Assembly: GCF_014192645.1 (NCBI RefSeq)
Contig: NZ_JACHYE010000007.1
Coordinates: forward strand, 1-64,000
DNA length: 64,000 nt
DNA from: Herbaspirillum sp. Sphag64
GTDB taxonomy: Bacteria; Pseudomonadota; Gammaproteobacteria; Burkholderiales; Burkholderiaceae_D
Direction of reading: 5' to 3'
Both the position numbers and the translations under genes were made by a program. The notes under the pieces were generated by a model that saw nothing but the letters and a program-made list of their open reading frames with translations, had not been told where the DNA came from and made no database searches. Numbering within the stretch: position 1 is the first letter of the stretch; the number at the start of each line of letters is the position of its first letter. Shown here piece after piece: positions 16,551 through 26,176 of this stretch.

Positions 16551-18896
16551 ATGGTAAATAACAAGCTTCACAATCTGATCCAGTCACAGCGACCGGGCTC
16601 TGTCTTGAGCTGGGTGGTGTTGCTCGTCTTGCTGTTGATGCTGGTGTCAGTGCGCATTGATCTGTCGGCGCAGTACGTCCTCGGCGGCGGTGTCGTGGTC
16701 TTGATGCAGCTGATGCGCAAGACCGGCTATGCGACACGGTTTCGCCTCTTTTTCCTGATACTGGCCGGGTTTCTGCTGTTGCGTTACGTCTGGTGGCGTA
16801 CGTTTTATACCTTGGGCTACAACGGTTTGCCTGATTTCATCTTCATGCTCCTGTTGTATCTGGCAGAGCTTTACGGGGTGGTGATTGCACTGCTGAGCTT
16901 TTTTGTGAATGCGTATCCGATGACGCGCAAGTCGGTGCCGCTGGATACGCATCCCGATCGTTTGCCGCATGTGGATGTGTTGATCCCGACCTATAACGAA
17001 CCGACCGATCTGCTGGAGGTGACGCTGCGGGCCGCATTGGATATGCGCTATCCGGCTTCGCATATGAAGGTGTATCTGCTTGACGATGGCGGAACGCTGC
17101 AAAAGCGGACACAGGCGTCACCCGAGAAGGCAGCCGAAGCGCAGCAGCGTCATGAGGAGTTGCAGGCGCTGGCGGCGCGTCATGGCGGGCTTTATCTGAC
17201 GCGCGACAAGAACCAGCACGCCAAGGCTGGTAACGTCAACGAAGCACTGGCGCATTGTGATGGTGATCTGGTGCTGATTCTGGATGCCGATCACGTACCG
17301 ACGGTGGATTTTCTGGAGAAGACGGTTGGCTTCTTCCAGCAGGATGAAAAGCTCTATCTAGTGCAGACGCCACACTTCTTCATCAATGCCGATCCGGTGG
17401 AAAAAAACCTGAACATGTTTGGCCGTATTCCGCAGGAAAACGAGATGTTCTATGCCGTCATTCAGCGTGGTCTGGATTTCTGGGACAGTGCGTATTTCTG
17501 TGGATCGGCGGCGGTGTTGCGGCGCTCACATCTGGACGAGGTGGGGGGGATTGGTGGTGTCTCCATTACCGAAGATGCGGAAACGGCGATGAAACTGCAT
17601 GCCTGTGGTTATCACAGTGCCTATCTGAACGAGCCATTGATTTCAGGTCTGCAACCGGAAACCTTCTCCAGTTTTATCGTGCAGCGTCTGCGCTGGGCGC
17701 AGGGTATGGTGCAGCTGTTCATGCTCAAGAATGTGTTCGGCACCAAGGGGCTGAGCGTGGCACAGAAGCTATGCTACTTCTCGAACACCTTTTACTGGTT
17801 CTTCAGCTATGCGCGGGTGATGCTGCTGCTGTCACCAATGGCGTATCTGATCTTCGGGCTGCGCTTCTACAATGCCAGTATTGCTGAATTCTTTGGCTAC
17901 GGGTTGCCAGCGATGCTGGGGACGATCTTGACTGCGGATCAGATGTTTGGGCGTTACCGCTGGACCTTGATCTCGGAGCTGTATGAAATGCTGCAGTCTT
18001 TGTTTTCGCTACAGGCCATTTTTATGGTGATCCGTAATCCGCGCGCGCCCAGCTTCAATGTCACGCCCAAGGGCGAGCAAATGGAAGAGGATGCGATTTC
18101 GCAACTTGCCAGTCCGTTCTATGTCGTCTATGTGCTGGTGGTGCTGACGATGATCGTTGGTATCTGGAAGTACTTTCATGCGGTCGATCATCGTGATGTG
18201 ATTGTGTCGGCGATATGCTGGAATCTGCTCAATCTGCTGATTCTCAATGCCTGCATTGGTGTGCTGTATGAGCGCCGGCAGCGCCGTGCCACGCCACGGG
18301 TGCCGACCAATATTCTGGGCTCCGTGTTCCGGCGTGATGCGCCAGCCGTTGTCACGCAGTTGGTGTCGGCTGATCAGCCTGTCATGACCGTGGGTGGCGG
18401 GGCGACACTTTCCTGTCATATCCTCGATATTTCCTCGCAGGGCGCGCAGCTCTCCTTTGATGCGGCACTGGAGCCGGAGATTCACGCCAGACTCAATTGC
18501 ATCCGGGTATTCAATCACGCACTGGGGCATGAGAGCGAGCTGCCGATTGTCATTCGCAACAGCTTTCTCTCGCCGGATGAAAAGTCCTTACTGGTCGGCG
18601 TGCAGTTCACTGACCGTAGCGTGGCCGGTCTGTCGGAGGCGGTGGCCTTGTCTTCCGGCGATAGCCAGCGCTGGACCGAGTACCGCGAGCGGCGTAACCA
18701 AAAGCGCGGCATCATCAAAAGTATCATTCTGCTGTTTCAGCTTGGTGCGTTGCATGCAGGCGGTCAATACATGCTGTTTTTCAAGGGACTGTACCGATTC
18801 CTCAGGCGTGTTCTGCTGGAACCGATTCTGTCTTTGCCTGTTGTTAAAACCTTTCCTCACAAGATCAAGAAATTCTATGTCTACCTCATCTCGTGA
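16551..18896 (+). CDS. bcsA: cellulose synthase catalytic subunit (UDP-forming)
   Basis: A 781-residue inner-membrane glycosyltransferase (family 2) that polymerises UDP-glucose to beta-1,4-glucan and passes it through its own channel. Signature residues in order: DDGG (about 178), DADH (about 245), TED (about 341) and QRLRW (about 378). Transmembrane helices flank the catalytic core. The C-terminal PilZ domain has RRQRRATPR (RxxxR) near 580 and DISSQG (DxSxxG) near 625, so cyclic-di-GMP should relieve autoinhibition. It begins the bcsABCZ operon; its last 20 bp overlap bcsB. Enzyme identity is firm. Confidence 0.96.
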   Translation: MVNNKLHNLIQSQRPGSVLSWVVLLVLLLMLVSVRIDLSAQYVLGGGVVVLMQLMRKTGYATRFRLFFLILAGFLLLRYVWWRTFYTLGYNGLPDFIFMLLLYLAELYGVVIALLSFFVNAYPMTRKSVPLDTHPDRLPHVDVLIPTYNEPTDLLEVTLRAALDMRYPASHMKVYLLDDGGTLQKRTQASPEKAAEAQQRHEELQALAARHGGLYLTRDKNQHAKAGNVNEALAHCDGDLVLILDADHVPTVDFLEKTVGFFQQDEKLYLVQTPHFFINADPVEKNLNMFGRIPQENEMFYAVIQRGLDFWDSAYFCGSAAVLRRSHLDEVGGIGGVSITEDAETAMKLHACGYHSAYLNEPLISGLQPETFSSFIVQRLRWAQGMVQLFMLKNVFGTKGLSVAQKLCYFSNTFYWFFSYARVMLLLSPMAYLIFGLRFYNASIAEFFGYGLPAMLGTILTADQMFGRYRWTLISELYEMLQSLFSLQAIFMVIRNPRAPSFNVTPKGEQMEEDAISQLASPFYVVYVLVVLTMIVGIWKYFHAVDHRDVIVSAICWNLLNLLILNACIGVLYERRQRRATPRVPTNILGSVFRRDAPAVVTQLVSADQPVMTVGGGATLSCHILDISSQGAQLSFDAALEPEIHARLNCIRVFNHALGHESELPIVIRNSFLSPDEKSLLVGVQFTDRSVAGLSEAVALSSGDSQRWTEYRERRNQKRGIIKSIILLFQLGALHAGGQYMLFFKGLYRFLRRVLLEPILSLPVVKTFPHKIKKFYVYLIS

Positions 18897-21243
18897 ATCA
18901 GTTCCTGTTGGTATTGGTGCCGTATGGATCAAACGTCGCGTGCTGGCTGCTGTGGTTGCTGGCCTGTCGATTTACTGCGGCGGTGTCAATGCTCAGCCTC
19001 AGCCTGCATCAGGCATCAAGGGCAAGGTGATGCAGCCAGTCACTCCGGTTGCGGCAGCTGCGCCTGCGGCACTCAAGGAGACCCCTGTGAAGCTGGTGCC
19101 GCTGGCCAACCTGAGTGCGCACGTAGGACCGCTGCGACTGAAGCGTACCGATGGCGCGGCGTCGTTGAGCATTCCCGTTTCACGACGTGAGGTACTCAAG
19201 TCAGCGGTGCTGCATCTGGTGCTGACTAACTCGATTGCGCTTGATGAGCGCTCCCAGCTGGTTGTGCGCCTGAACAACCGAGCAGTCGCGCAGCTGCAAC
19301 TCTCGGCGCGCCAGCCCGAGCTCACCGCCGATATCCGTTTGCCGCTGGAGCTGCTGCTGCCTGGTTATAACCAGCTCAATTTCAGTGTGGCCCAACATAG
19401 TCAGTCGGCGCAGTGTGAAGATACGAACGCACCCGAGTTGTGGACCGAAATCGATACCACAGCGTCGGTATTGCGACTGCAGACCGAGACGCGATCCTTG
19501 ACGGCACAGCAACTGCAGTTGGCATCGCTCAACGATATTTTTGATCCGAAACAGCAGACGCTACCAAAGGTCAATATCGTCACTGCCGGTCATCCCGGGT
19601 CGGATGCTGCATTGCGGGTGGGAGGCATGCTGGCGCAAGGCGTCGCGCTGAAGATGCGTTATGTCATGCCAGCCATCAGCCAGGTTGATGCGCAAGCCGG
19701 TAACGGTGACAGCCGCGTCGCACCGGGACTGGCGCTTGGAGCACTGGCGGGGGCTGACAATATTCTGGTCGGTTCGGTCGCCAGCCTCAAGCCGTATCTG
19801 GATCCGGCGTTACTGCAGCAGATCAAGGGCAGTTTTCTGGGGCTGTATGCGATGCCGGATGGCGAGCACATCATGCTGGTGGTATCTGGTCGCGACGATG
19901 CCGAGGTAGAGCGTGCGGCGGAAGTCTTCGCCTGGCAACGGCTGGCGTTCCCGCAACTCAGTCAATGGAACATCAGCGCATTGAGCGCGCCTGCGATTCC
20001 GGCGCATGCGCCCCAGGCCAATATTGTGGGAGAGGGCCGTTATAGCTTCGAGCAGCTGGGATTTCGTACCGTCGCCTTGACGCCTGATTCACCGGCGGAG
20101 CTCCACATCAATTTGCCACCGGATGTGTATGCACAGGAAGACGCGCAGATGGAGTTTCATCTGAACTTCTCGCAAGGTGCCAAGCTGAACACGGAGGTTA
20201 CCGTTAATCTGTATCTCAATGATGTATTCCAGCGCGCGATTGTGATTGATGAGCGTCAGGGAGGGTATTTCGATAATTACCGTCTCAGTCTGCCCTTGAA
20301 CAATTTCAAGCCGGGCAACAATGTGCTGTCGTTCCGTCCAGAAGTGGTGGCGCGCGCACAGTGTTCACCATCTGGAACCTTTCAGATGACCTTGTTTGAC
20401 AGTTCCTCGGTCAATGCACCTTACATTTATCACTTTACTGAGTTGCCTGATCTGGGGCGTTTTGCCGCTAATGCGTTCCCCTATCTGTCGAGCAGTGACG
20501 GTAGCAAGCTCAGCGTGCAACTGACCAATCACGATAGCGCTGCGATTGCTGCTGGCTGGACCTTGCTGGGCAAGCTGGCACAGCAAGAGAGCTTGCCTCT
20601 GAGTGCAGCGCAGCTTACCTTCGGGAATCCGACTGCCGGGCGCCACGTGCTGGTTGTCGGTACCGTCGGCTCGGTACCGGCAGAGTTGCTCAGTGATGCT
20701 CCGTGGAAGCTTGACAGTGATCTTGCCATGGCGAGTGCTTCGATCCAGATAGCACATCCGACGCGCGAATCTGGCTGGTTCCGTCAACAGTTCCAGAGTT
20801 TGACCGATACCAGTCAGTACAACATGCAGGCCGATCATCTCAATACCATGGTGCGCGGTGATGCGCGGTTGGGGCAGCAATTGCTGGTGATGCAGTTCCG
20901 TGCGAAGAAAGATGATGGTGCTACCGCGACCGTGTTCATGGCAGCTGACTCCGCCCAGTTGCAGGATGGCATGCGGCAGTTGATGGCGCCGCAATACTGG
21001 AACAGCATGGCCGGCGATGTCACCTTGCTGACCTTGGGTAAGACCGAAGTCGCCACCCAACGTATCGGCCCGTCCTATGAGGAAGGTCATATCGGCAAGG
21101 CAGAGTACCTGGGCTATATCGCTTCCAAATACCCGTGGATACTGTATGGCGTGACGCTTGTCGTGTTGGCGCTGCTGACTTTGTTGTGCTGGCGTGCACT
21201 GCGTCGCCATCTGCGTGGTCGCACCCATGGTGTCGACGTCTGA
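18877..21243 (+). CDS. bcsB: cellulose synthase periplasmic/regulatory subunit
   Basis: A 788-residue partner of BcsA anchored to the inner membrane. The N-terminus has a hydrophobic export signal (VLAAVVAGLSIYCGGVNA) and the C-terminus has the single anchor helix that packs on BcsA (WILYGVTLVVLALLTLLCW). The middle shows the alternating carbohydrate-binding and flavodoxin-like layout, with conserved stretches such as LPLELLLPGYNQLNF, SQSAQCEDTNAPELWTEID and FRPEVVARAQC. The start at 18877 overlaps the end of bcsA; the frame stays open further upstream but that part is only a shadow of bcsA. It guides the glucan across the periplasm. Confidence 0.94.
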   Translation: MSTSSRESVPVGIGAVWIKRRVLAAVVAGLSIYCGGVNAQPQPASGIKGKVMQPVTPVAAAAPAALKETPVKLVPLANLSAHVGPLRLKRTDGAASLSIPVSRREVLKSAVLHLVLTNSIALDERSQLVVRLNNRAVAQLQLSARQPELTADIRLPLELLLPGYNQLNFSVAQHSQSAQCEDTNAPELWTEIDTTASVLRLQTETRSLTAQQLQLASLNDIFDPKQQTLPKVNIVTAGHPGSDAALRVGGMLAQGVALKMRYVMPAISQVDAQAGNGDSRVAPGLALGALAGADNILVGSVASLKPYLDPALLQQIKGSFLGLYAMPDGEHIMLVVSGRDDAEVERAAEVFAWQRLAFPQLSQWNISALSAPAIPAHAPQANIVGEGRYSFEQLGFRTVALTPDSPAELHINLPPDVYAQEDAQMEFHLNFSQGAKLNTEVTVNLYLNDVFQRAIVIDERQGGYFDNYRLSLPLNNFKPGNNVLSFRPEVVARAQCSPSGTFQMTLFDSSSVNAPYIYHFTELPDLGRFAANAFPYLSSSDGSKLSVQLTNHDSAAIAAGWTLLGKLAQQESLPLSAAQLTFGNPTAGRHVLVVGTVGSVPAELLSDAPWKLDSDLAMASASIQIAHPTRESGWFRQQFQSLTDTSQYNMQADHLNTMVRGDARLGQQLLVMQFRAKKDDGATATVFMAADSAQLQDGMRQLMAPQYWNSMAGDVTLLTLGKTEVATQRIGPSYEEGHIGKAEYLGYIASKYPWILYGVTLVVLALLTLLCWRALRRHLRGRTHGVDV

Positions 21244-21257
21244 CCGGTATCGTCGAG

Positions 21258-24062
21258 ATGCATGAAATGAAACTCGGCCCCAGCGTGCTGCTGGCCTGCG
21301 TCATGTTGTTGCCAATGCGCTCCGCCGTGGCGCAGCAGGCCAATCTGGAGAAGCTGGAGCAGGCTCCGTTGCAGCAGGCCCAACCACGTCAGCAGAGCAC
21401 GCTAACGCTTGAGCAGCACAATACTGCCGAGGTTCAGCGGCATATCCAGCGTGATCTGGTGCGGCGTCAGAATGATGCCCATCTGGCGACGCTGACTACC
21501 CGTCGTCAGGTACAACAGTCCTTGCAACAGGGAGCAACGGAAGAGGCGCTGCAGGCCGAGGAGGAAGTGGCCACGGCCGGGACCGGGATCGCGACGTTGG
21601 CAGCGGCCTCGTCAACACCGGCCGGCGTCGACGAGCGACCCTTGTGGAATCTGCTGCGCGCACGACGGATAAGCCAGTTTGACCAGAGTCTGGCGCAGTG
21701 GCGCAAACGTTATCCAGCGTGGACACCATCGGCACAATTGCTGGCCGAGCGGGCCCGACAACAGCAGGAGTTCGAGATTGACACGGTCCTGACGCAGGCT
21801 AAGGTCGAAACGTTGACGCAGCTTGTGCAACGTTATCCGGCGCAGTTCAGTTGCGAGCGGATTGATCGCTTGTGGCGCGCCGCCGAGATCTTTGCCAAGG
21901 CGGGACACAAGGAGCAGGCAATGGCGCTGTACCGCTCGCTGTTCCCTGATTGTGAGCCTGCTGCTAACCGCGTGGCAAGCTTGTACATGGCGCAGCAGAA
22001 TCTGGGACAGTCCAGTGATGCACTGGGGCAGCTCATCGCGCTGGAGGCGCAGGCTGGAGATCGCGATGTGGAGAGTGAGCGGCAATTCGTCCGGCTGCAA
22101 TATGACCGTGACCTGAGTCGTCTGGTCATGCTTGAGCCCGCCAGTGATGCAGCGCTATTGCTGGTCCAGCAACTCTCGGCAGGAATCACGGCGTATCACG
22201 ATAGTGGAGCCGCAACGCTCAGTGGCTGGGTCATGCTGGCCCATGATGATCCAAAGACGGCACAGATCCGGTTTCAGGATGGTCTTGACTGGTCCGCTAC
22301 TAATGTCGATGCCCTGCTGGGCTTGCTGCAGATTCGGCTGGATGCCAAAGATATTGCAGGTGCGGAAGCCTTACTTGCGCAGCCATTGCTGGCCGCTGAA
22401 CCACGTGCACGCTTGTTACGCAGCCGCCTAAAATTGTTGCAAGCCGAGATATTGAACCAGCAGAAGGATTTTGCTGCCAGCTTGCGCAGCCTCGATGAGG
22501 CCGAGCAATGGGGCGCAACGGCAGCACAGACTGAGGCGCTACGCGGCTGGGACAATTATGGGCTGGGTCGCTATGCCCAAGCCTCGAGCTTGTTTGCTAC
22601 GCAGTATCGCCGCACCCAGGAGCCTGCCAGCGCCGAAGGCTGGGCGCTCAGTGAGAGTGCCCAGGGCAATTTGCGTCAGTTGCAGGCCTTGCCCGAGGCA
22701 CAGAGCAATCCCTTGCGCGACTATGTGCTGGCGCTACAAAGCCAGCAATTGTATTACCGCAAGCAGTTTATTGATGCGTATGCGTTGCAGAAGGAAGTCA
22801 CGCAGGGACTGTTGCCGCCCGTCACGACTTCGTCGGCCGCGCTAGCAGCCGTGCCTGTCGGTACGGTACAAACGTCGCCAGCGGCGACTTACTTGCCAAC
22901 CACGCTGGGCGGTATTGATGCCGCTTCGGTGAGCAGCGGATGGGTCTTTTCAGACCACGCCGGTACGGATGGACAAGGGCATCTCACGACCCTGGCATCG
23001 ACTGTGCGCGGTGAGTGGATCGATGGCACACGCCAGATCAATTTGCGCTGGCGGCAATTGTTGCTGGACGCCGGCACCGTCAGTACTTCCACCGTGGCAC
23101 ACGCCTTAGGCGTGCCCGCCGATGCCCAGAGTTCCGGTAAAGCCAGTGCCGAGGAGTTTCGTCTGGCAATCGATGACAGCCTGTGGCTGACCCGCTTCGG
23201 ACGCCTGAGCTGGCAGTTGAGCGTGGCGGCGATCACTGGTGGTGCTGGTGGCACGGATGTGAATGGCAACTTGCGGGTGTCGCAGCAAACCGGCTGGGGT
23301 AGCTGGTCGGCCTATATGGGCAGCAACCCGGTTACCGACTCGCTGCTGTCCTGGCGTGGCATGCAGTTGTCTGGCAGCGGGCAGATCTGGGGTGACGTGC
23401 GTCGCAATACCATCGGTGCCAGCGCGTTATGGCAGGTGAGCCCGGACTGGAGTCTATCGGCTAATGTTGCACTCGATCAGTTGGCGGGGGAGAACGTGCA
23501 AAGCAACAAGGCTGTCGCACTGGATCTGGGGGCTGGCTACCATCTCAAGCTGGATGGCTTTGATTATTTCAACCTTGGCCCGGCGCTGCATTACCTGCAC
23601 TATGACAATAACCAGAACCAATATGACTGGGGGCTGGGTGGCTACTATAGTCCGCAGCGCTCGCTGAGCGTTGGTGTGGCGTCACAGTTCCTGAGCGTCG
23701 AAGGTCGCGACCGTCAATGGTCAGGGAATCTGGAGCTGGGCTTTAATCAGGCCAGCCAGGCCGCCGCCTCATGTTTGCCGGTGGCCTATGGTGCTGTCAA
23801 TGCTGGTACGGTCAATTGTGGCTATAGTGGCAGCGATGCTAGTGGTCCCTATGGTCACCTGCAACTGGCTATGGTGCAGCAGCTTGGCAGGCGCTGGCAG
23901 TTGGGTGCGCAGGGTGATCTCAATGTCACCCCGGGGCGTGACCGGCAGTACGGCGTGATGCTGTTTTTGCGGTATTTTTTCTCGGATCGCGATGCCGTGC
24001 TGAGCCGCGATCTGCCCAAGGATATGCGGGACTTCTACGGTCAATTCGATGGAGGGCGTTGA
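21258..24062 (+). CDS. bcsC: cellulose export outer-membrane protein BcsC
   Basis: About 934 residues. The start at 21258 (or 21267) gives a signal peptide MKLGPSVLLACVMLLPMRSAVA. The N-terminal two thirds is helical and Ala/Leu/Gln-rich, consistent with TPR scaffolding (AAEIFAKAGHKEQAMALYRS, ALGQLIALEAQAGDRD). The last 330 residues form the BCSC_C barrel (ANVALDQLAGENVQSNKAV, QFLSVEGRDRQWSGNLELG, ending GVMLFLRYFF and KDMRDFYGQFDGGR). It is shorter than the roughly 1150-residue enterobacterial BcsC, so fewer TPR units are present. It lies 14 bp after bcsB and ends next to bcsZ. It carries the glucan through the outer membrane. Confidence 0.92.
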   Translation: MHEMKLGPSVLLACVMLLPMRSAVAQQANLEKLEQAPLQQAQPRQQSTLTLEQHNTAEVQRHIQRDLVRRQNDAHLATLTTRRQVQQSLQQGATEEALQAEEEVATAGTGIATLAAASSTPAGVDERPLWNLLRARRISQFDQSLAQWRKRYPAWTPSAQLLAERARQQQEFEIDTVLTQAKVETLTQLVQRYPAQFSCERIDRLWRAAEIFAKAGHKEQAMALYRSLFPDCEPAANRVASLYMAQQNLGQSSDALGQLIALEAQAGDRDVESERQFVRLQYDRDLSRLVMLEPASDAALLLVQQLSAGITAYHDSGAATLSGWVMLAHDDPKTAQIRFQDGLDWSATNVDALLGLLQIRLDAKDIAGAEALLAQPLLAAEPRARLLRSRLKLLQAEILNQQKDFAASLRSLDEAEQWGATAAQTEALRGWDNYGLGRYAQASSLFATQYRRTQEPASAEGWALSESAQGNLRQLQALPEAQSNPLRDYVLALQSQQLYYRKQFIDAYALQKEVTQGLLPPVTTSSAALAAVPVGTVQTSPAATYLPTTLGGIDAASVSSGWVFSDHAGTDGQGHLTTLASTVRGEWIDGTRQINLRWRQLLLDAGTVSTSTVAHALGVPADAQSSGKASAEEFRLAIDDSLWLTRFGRLSWQLSVAAITGGAGGTDVNGNLRVSQQTGWGSWSAYMGSNPVTDSLLSWRGMQLSGSGQIWGDVRRNTIGASALWQVSPDWSLSANVALDQLAGENVQSNKAVALDLGAGYHLKLDGFDYFNLGPALHYLHYDNNQNQYDWGLGGYYSPQRSLSVGVASQFLSVEGRDRQWSGNLELGFNQASQAAASCLPVAYGAVNAGTVNCGYSGSDASGPYGHLQLAMVQQLGRRWQLGAQGDLNVTPGRDRQYGVMLFLRYFFSDRDAVLSRDLPKDMRDFYGQFDGGR

Positions 24063-24064
24063 AG

Positions 24065-25243
24065 ATGGTGTTGCAACGACGACGTACTCTGCTCAAATCA
24101 ACATTGTTGCCGGCACTGCTGGAACTATCGTCATGGGTGATGCCTTCAGTCGCGCTGGCGCAAACCAGAAGCGTAACGTGTGCGACATCACAGTCGTCAC
24201 AATGGCGTCAGTGGGAGCAGTTTGTGCAGCGCCATGTCCAAGCCGATGGGCGGGTGATTGATTTTTCGGTTGCCAATCAGCAGAGCACCAGCGAAGGGCA
24301 ATCCTACGGCATGTTCTTTGCGCTGGTCGCCAATGATCGTGAGCGCTTTGCGCGACTTTGGCGCTGGACTTGCGATAACCTTGGTGCCGACAGTGACAGT
24401 CTGCCTGCATGGCAGTGGGGCAAACGCGATAACGGCAGCTACGGTGTGCTCGATCCTAACTCGGCCTCGGACGCCGATTGCTGGATCGCCTATGCGCTAC
24501 TGGAGGCAGGACGGTTATGGCAGTTGCCCGTGTATCACGCTGCGGGGATGGCATTGTTGCGTCAGATCAAAGAGAAAGAAGTCATCGATTGCCCTGGCCT
24601 CGGTCCAATGTTGTTGCCCGGCGCGGTAGGGTTTGCCATGGGCAATCAGACCTGGCGATTTAATCCCAGTTATCTGCCTTTGCCGCTACTGCGCAAGCTG
24701 GAACAGCTTGATCGTGCCGGCCCCTGGAGTCGCATGATACAAAGTGCGCTGCAGATGATGCACCAGAGCGCACCTTTGGGCGTCGTGCCGGACTGGGTGA
24801 CATTTCAGACTGGTCATGGATTTGTGCTTGATGCGCAGAGCAAAGGAGTGGGGAGCTACGATGCCATCCGTGCATATCTTTGGGCCGGGATGACGGCGGC
24901 CACTGATCCACTGGCAAGCACCTGGCGTGATAGTTTGAGCGGGATGCTCCGTTTTCTTGAAAGTAATCATGTCGTGCCGGAAAAGGTGGATACCGTCACT
25001 GGTGCAGCAACAGGCGATGCACCGCCAGGATTTTCTGCCGCACTGCTGCCTTATCTGGCAAGTCTGCAGCAGGATGCCATGCTCACGGTGCAGCTACAAC
25101 GAGTGCAACAAGTCTGGCGTAGTGACGGCGATCAGGGCTATTACAACAACGTGCTGACGCTGTTTGGCTGGGGCTGGCAGGAAGGCCGCTATCGCTTTGA
25201 TGTTAGCGGCAGTTTGCAACCGGCTTGGTTGCCTTGCCAGTAG
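24065..25243 (+). CDS. bcsZ: periplasmic endo-beta-1,4-glucanase, glycoside hydrolase family 8
   Basis: About 392 residues. The ATG at 24065 was preferred because GGAGGG lies 8 nt upstream; a TTG at 24059 would overlap bcsC. A twin-Arg-like basic start (LQRRRTLLKS) and a hydrophobic segment end at SVALA, so the protein is exported. GH8 residues are visible: the acid Glu in STSEGQSYGMFF (about 77) and Asp in SASDADCWIAYALL (about 136-138). The (alpha/alpha)6 barrel pattern continues to GDQGYYNNVLTLFGWGW. In bcs operons this cellulase trims or clears mislaid glucan and is needed for good export. Last gene of the operon. Confidence 0.94.
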   Translation: MVLQRRRTLLKSTLLPALLELSSWVMPSVALAQTRSVTCATSQSSQWRQWEQFVQRHVQADGRVIDFSVANQQSTSEGQSYGMFFALVANDRERFARLWRWTCDNLGADSDSLPAWQWGKRDNGSYGVLDPNSASDADCWIAYALLEAGRLWQLPVYHAAGMALLRQIKEKEVIDCPGLGPMLLPGAVGFAMGNQTWRFNPSYLPLPLLRKLEQLDRAGPWSRMIQSALQMMHQSAPLGVVPDWVTFQTGHGFVLDAQSKGVGSYDAIRAYLWAGMTAATDPLASTWRDSLSGMLRFLESNHVVPEKVDTVTGAATGDAPPGFSAALLPYLASLQQDAMLTVQLQRVQQVWRSDGDQGYYNNVLTLFGWGWQEGRYRFDVSGSLQPAWLPCQ

Positions 25244-25330
25244 GCGATAACGAATCTATCGGTGATCCTTGCTGGCAGTACAGTCGGCGTACAATCACTG
25301 ACCCGATCATCATCTGCCCACACGGATTTT

Positions 25331-26161
25331 ATGGCTCTCTCTTCTCAACTGGATGTCGCCACACCAAAATTCTGGCGTGATGCTGCATTACCATTCATTG
25401 AAGCGCGCGAAATTCAGGATGGACGTGGTGTGTGCTATGCGCGACACACGCATCAGACGTTTTCGATCGGTGCGATCACTGGCGGTGAAACGATCTGTCT
25501 GCACGGCGCACAGCAGCACCGTATCGGCGCTGGTTCGTTGGTCCTGTTCAACCCAGGCGATGTGCATGCATGCAATCCCTTGGACGGTCAACCCTGGTCG
25601 TATCGCATGATGTATGTGGACTGTCAGTGGCTGGCGCAATGTCAGGCCAGCGCTGGCTGGAGCAACGGTGCCGCATTTCAGCCGTTTTCGACGGTCATGA
25701 GCGTGCAACAGTCCTTGTTTGATGGCTATCACGATCTGTATGCCGTGCTGCTCGATGCACAGGTCGCTGCGGCGTATAAAGCCGAAGTGGCACAAGGTTT
25801 CTTTACCGATCTGGCGCGTCAACTTGATCCAGCCCTGAAATCGCACAAAGCGCCACATCCCGCAATTGACCAGCTTGCCCTTACCATCCGTGAAAACTGT
25901 ATACAGCCCTTGAAGCTGGATGACCTGTGTCGTGCCTCGGGGCTGTCGATGGCGCATATGATCCGCCTGTTCAAGGCGCATTACGGGATGACACCCCATG
26001 AATATCTGCTCAATAGCCGCATCGAATATTCACGCACGCAACTCAGGCAAGGCAAGCCCATTGCCGATGTTGCCGGCGATGCCGGTTTCGCAGATCAAGC
26101 GCATCTGCAACGGGTTTTCAAGAAACTGACAGCCGCCACGCCCGGGCAATACCGGGGATAA
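25331..26161 (+). CDS. AraC-family transcriptional regulator
   Basis: About 276 residues from the ATG at 25331; a GTG at 25262 in frame would add 23 residues, and neither start has a clear ribosome binding site. The N-terminal half is a cupin-type sensing domain (ARHTHQTFSIGAITGGETI and GSLVLFNPGDVHACNP). The C-terminal 100 residues contain two helix-turn-helix units (LKLDDLCRASGLSMAHMIRL and IADVAGDAGFADQAHLQRVF, then TPGQYR). It converges with the LysE exporter gene 15 bp beyond. AraC regulators of this type are often neighbours of LysE exporters and may respond to the exported solute. Confidence 0.92.
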   Translation: MALSSQLDVATPKFWRDAALPFIEAREIQDGRGVCYARHTHQTFSIGAITGGETICLHGAQQHRIGAGSLVLFNPGDVHACNPLDGQPWSYRMMYVDCQWLAQCQASAGWSNGAAFQPFSTVMSVQQSLFDGYHDLYAVLLDAQVAAAYKAEVAQGFFTDLARQLDPALKSHKAPHPAIDQLALTIRENCIQPLKLDDLCRASGLSMAHMIRLFKAHYGMTPHEYLLNSRIEYSRTQLRQGKPIADVAGDAGFADQAHLQRVFKKLTAATPGQYRG

Positions 26162-26176
26162 GCTGGCCATTGTTGG

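Noticed and set aside
18394-18876. Upstream extension of the bcsB reading frame (161 codons) inside bcsA
   Set aside because: This frame is a shadow of bcsA; the signal-peptide-like start at 18877 fits BcsB, and nothing upstream resembles the family.
20365-21228. Long minus-strand open frame (287 codons) opposite bcsB
   Set aside because: Composition is His/Gln-rich as expected for an antisense frame of G+C-rich coding DNA; bcsB is unambiguous.
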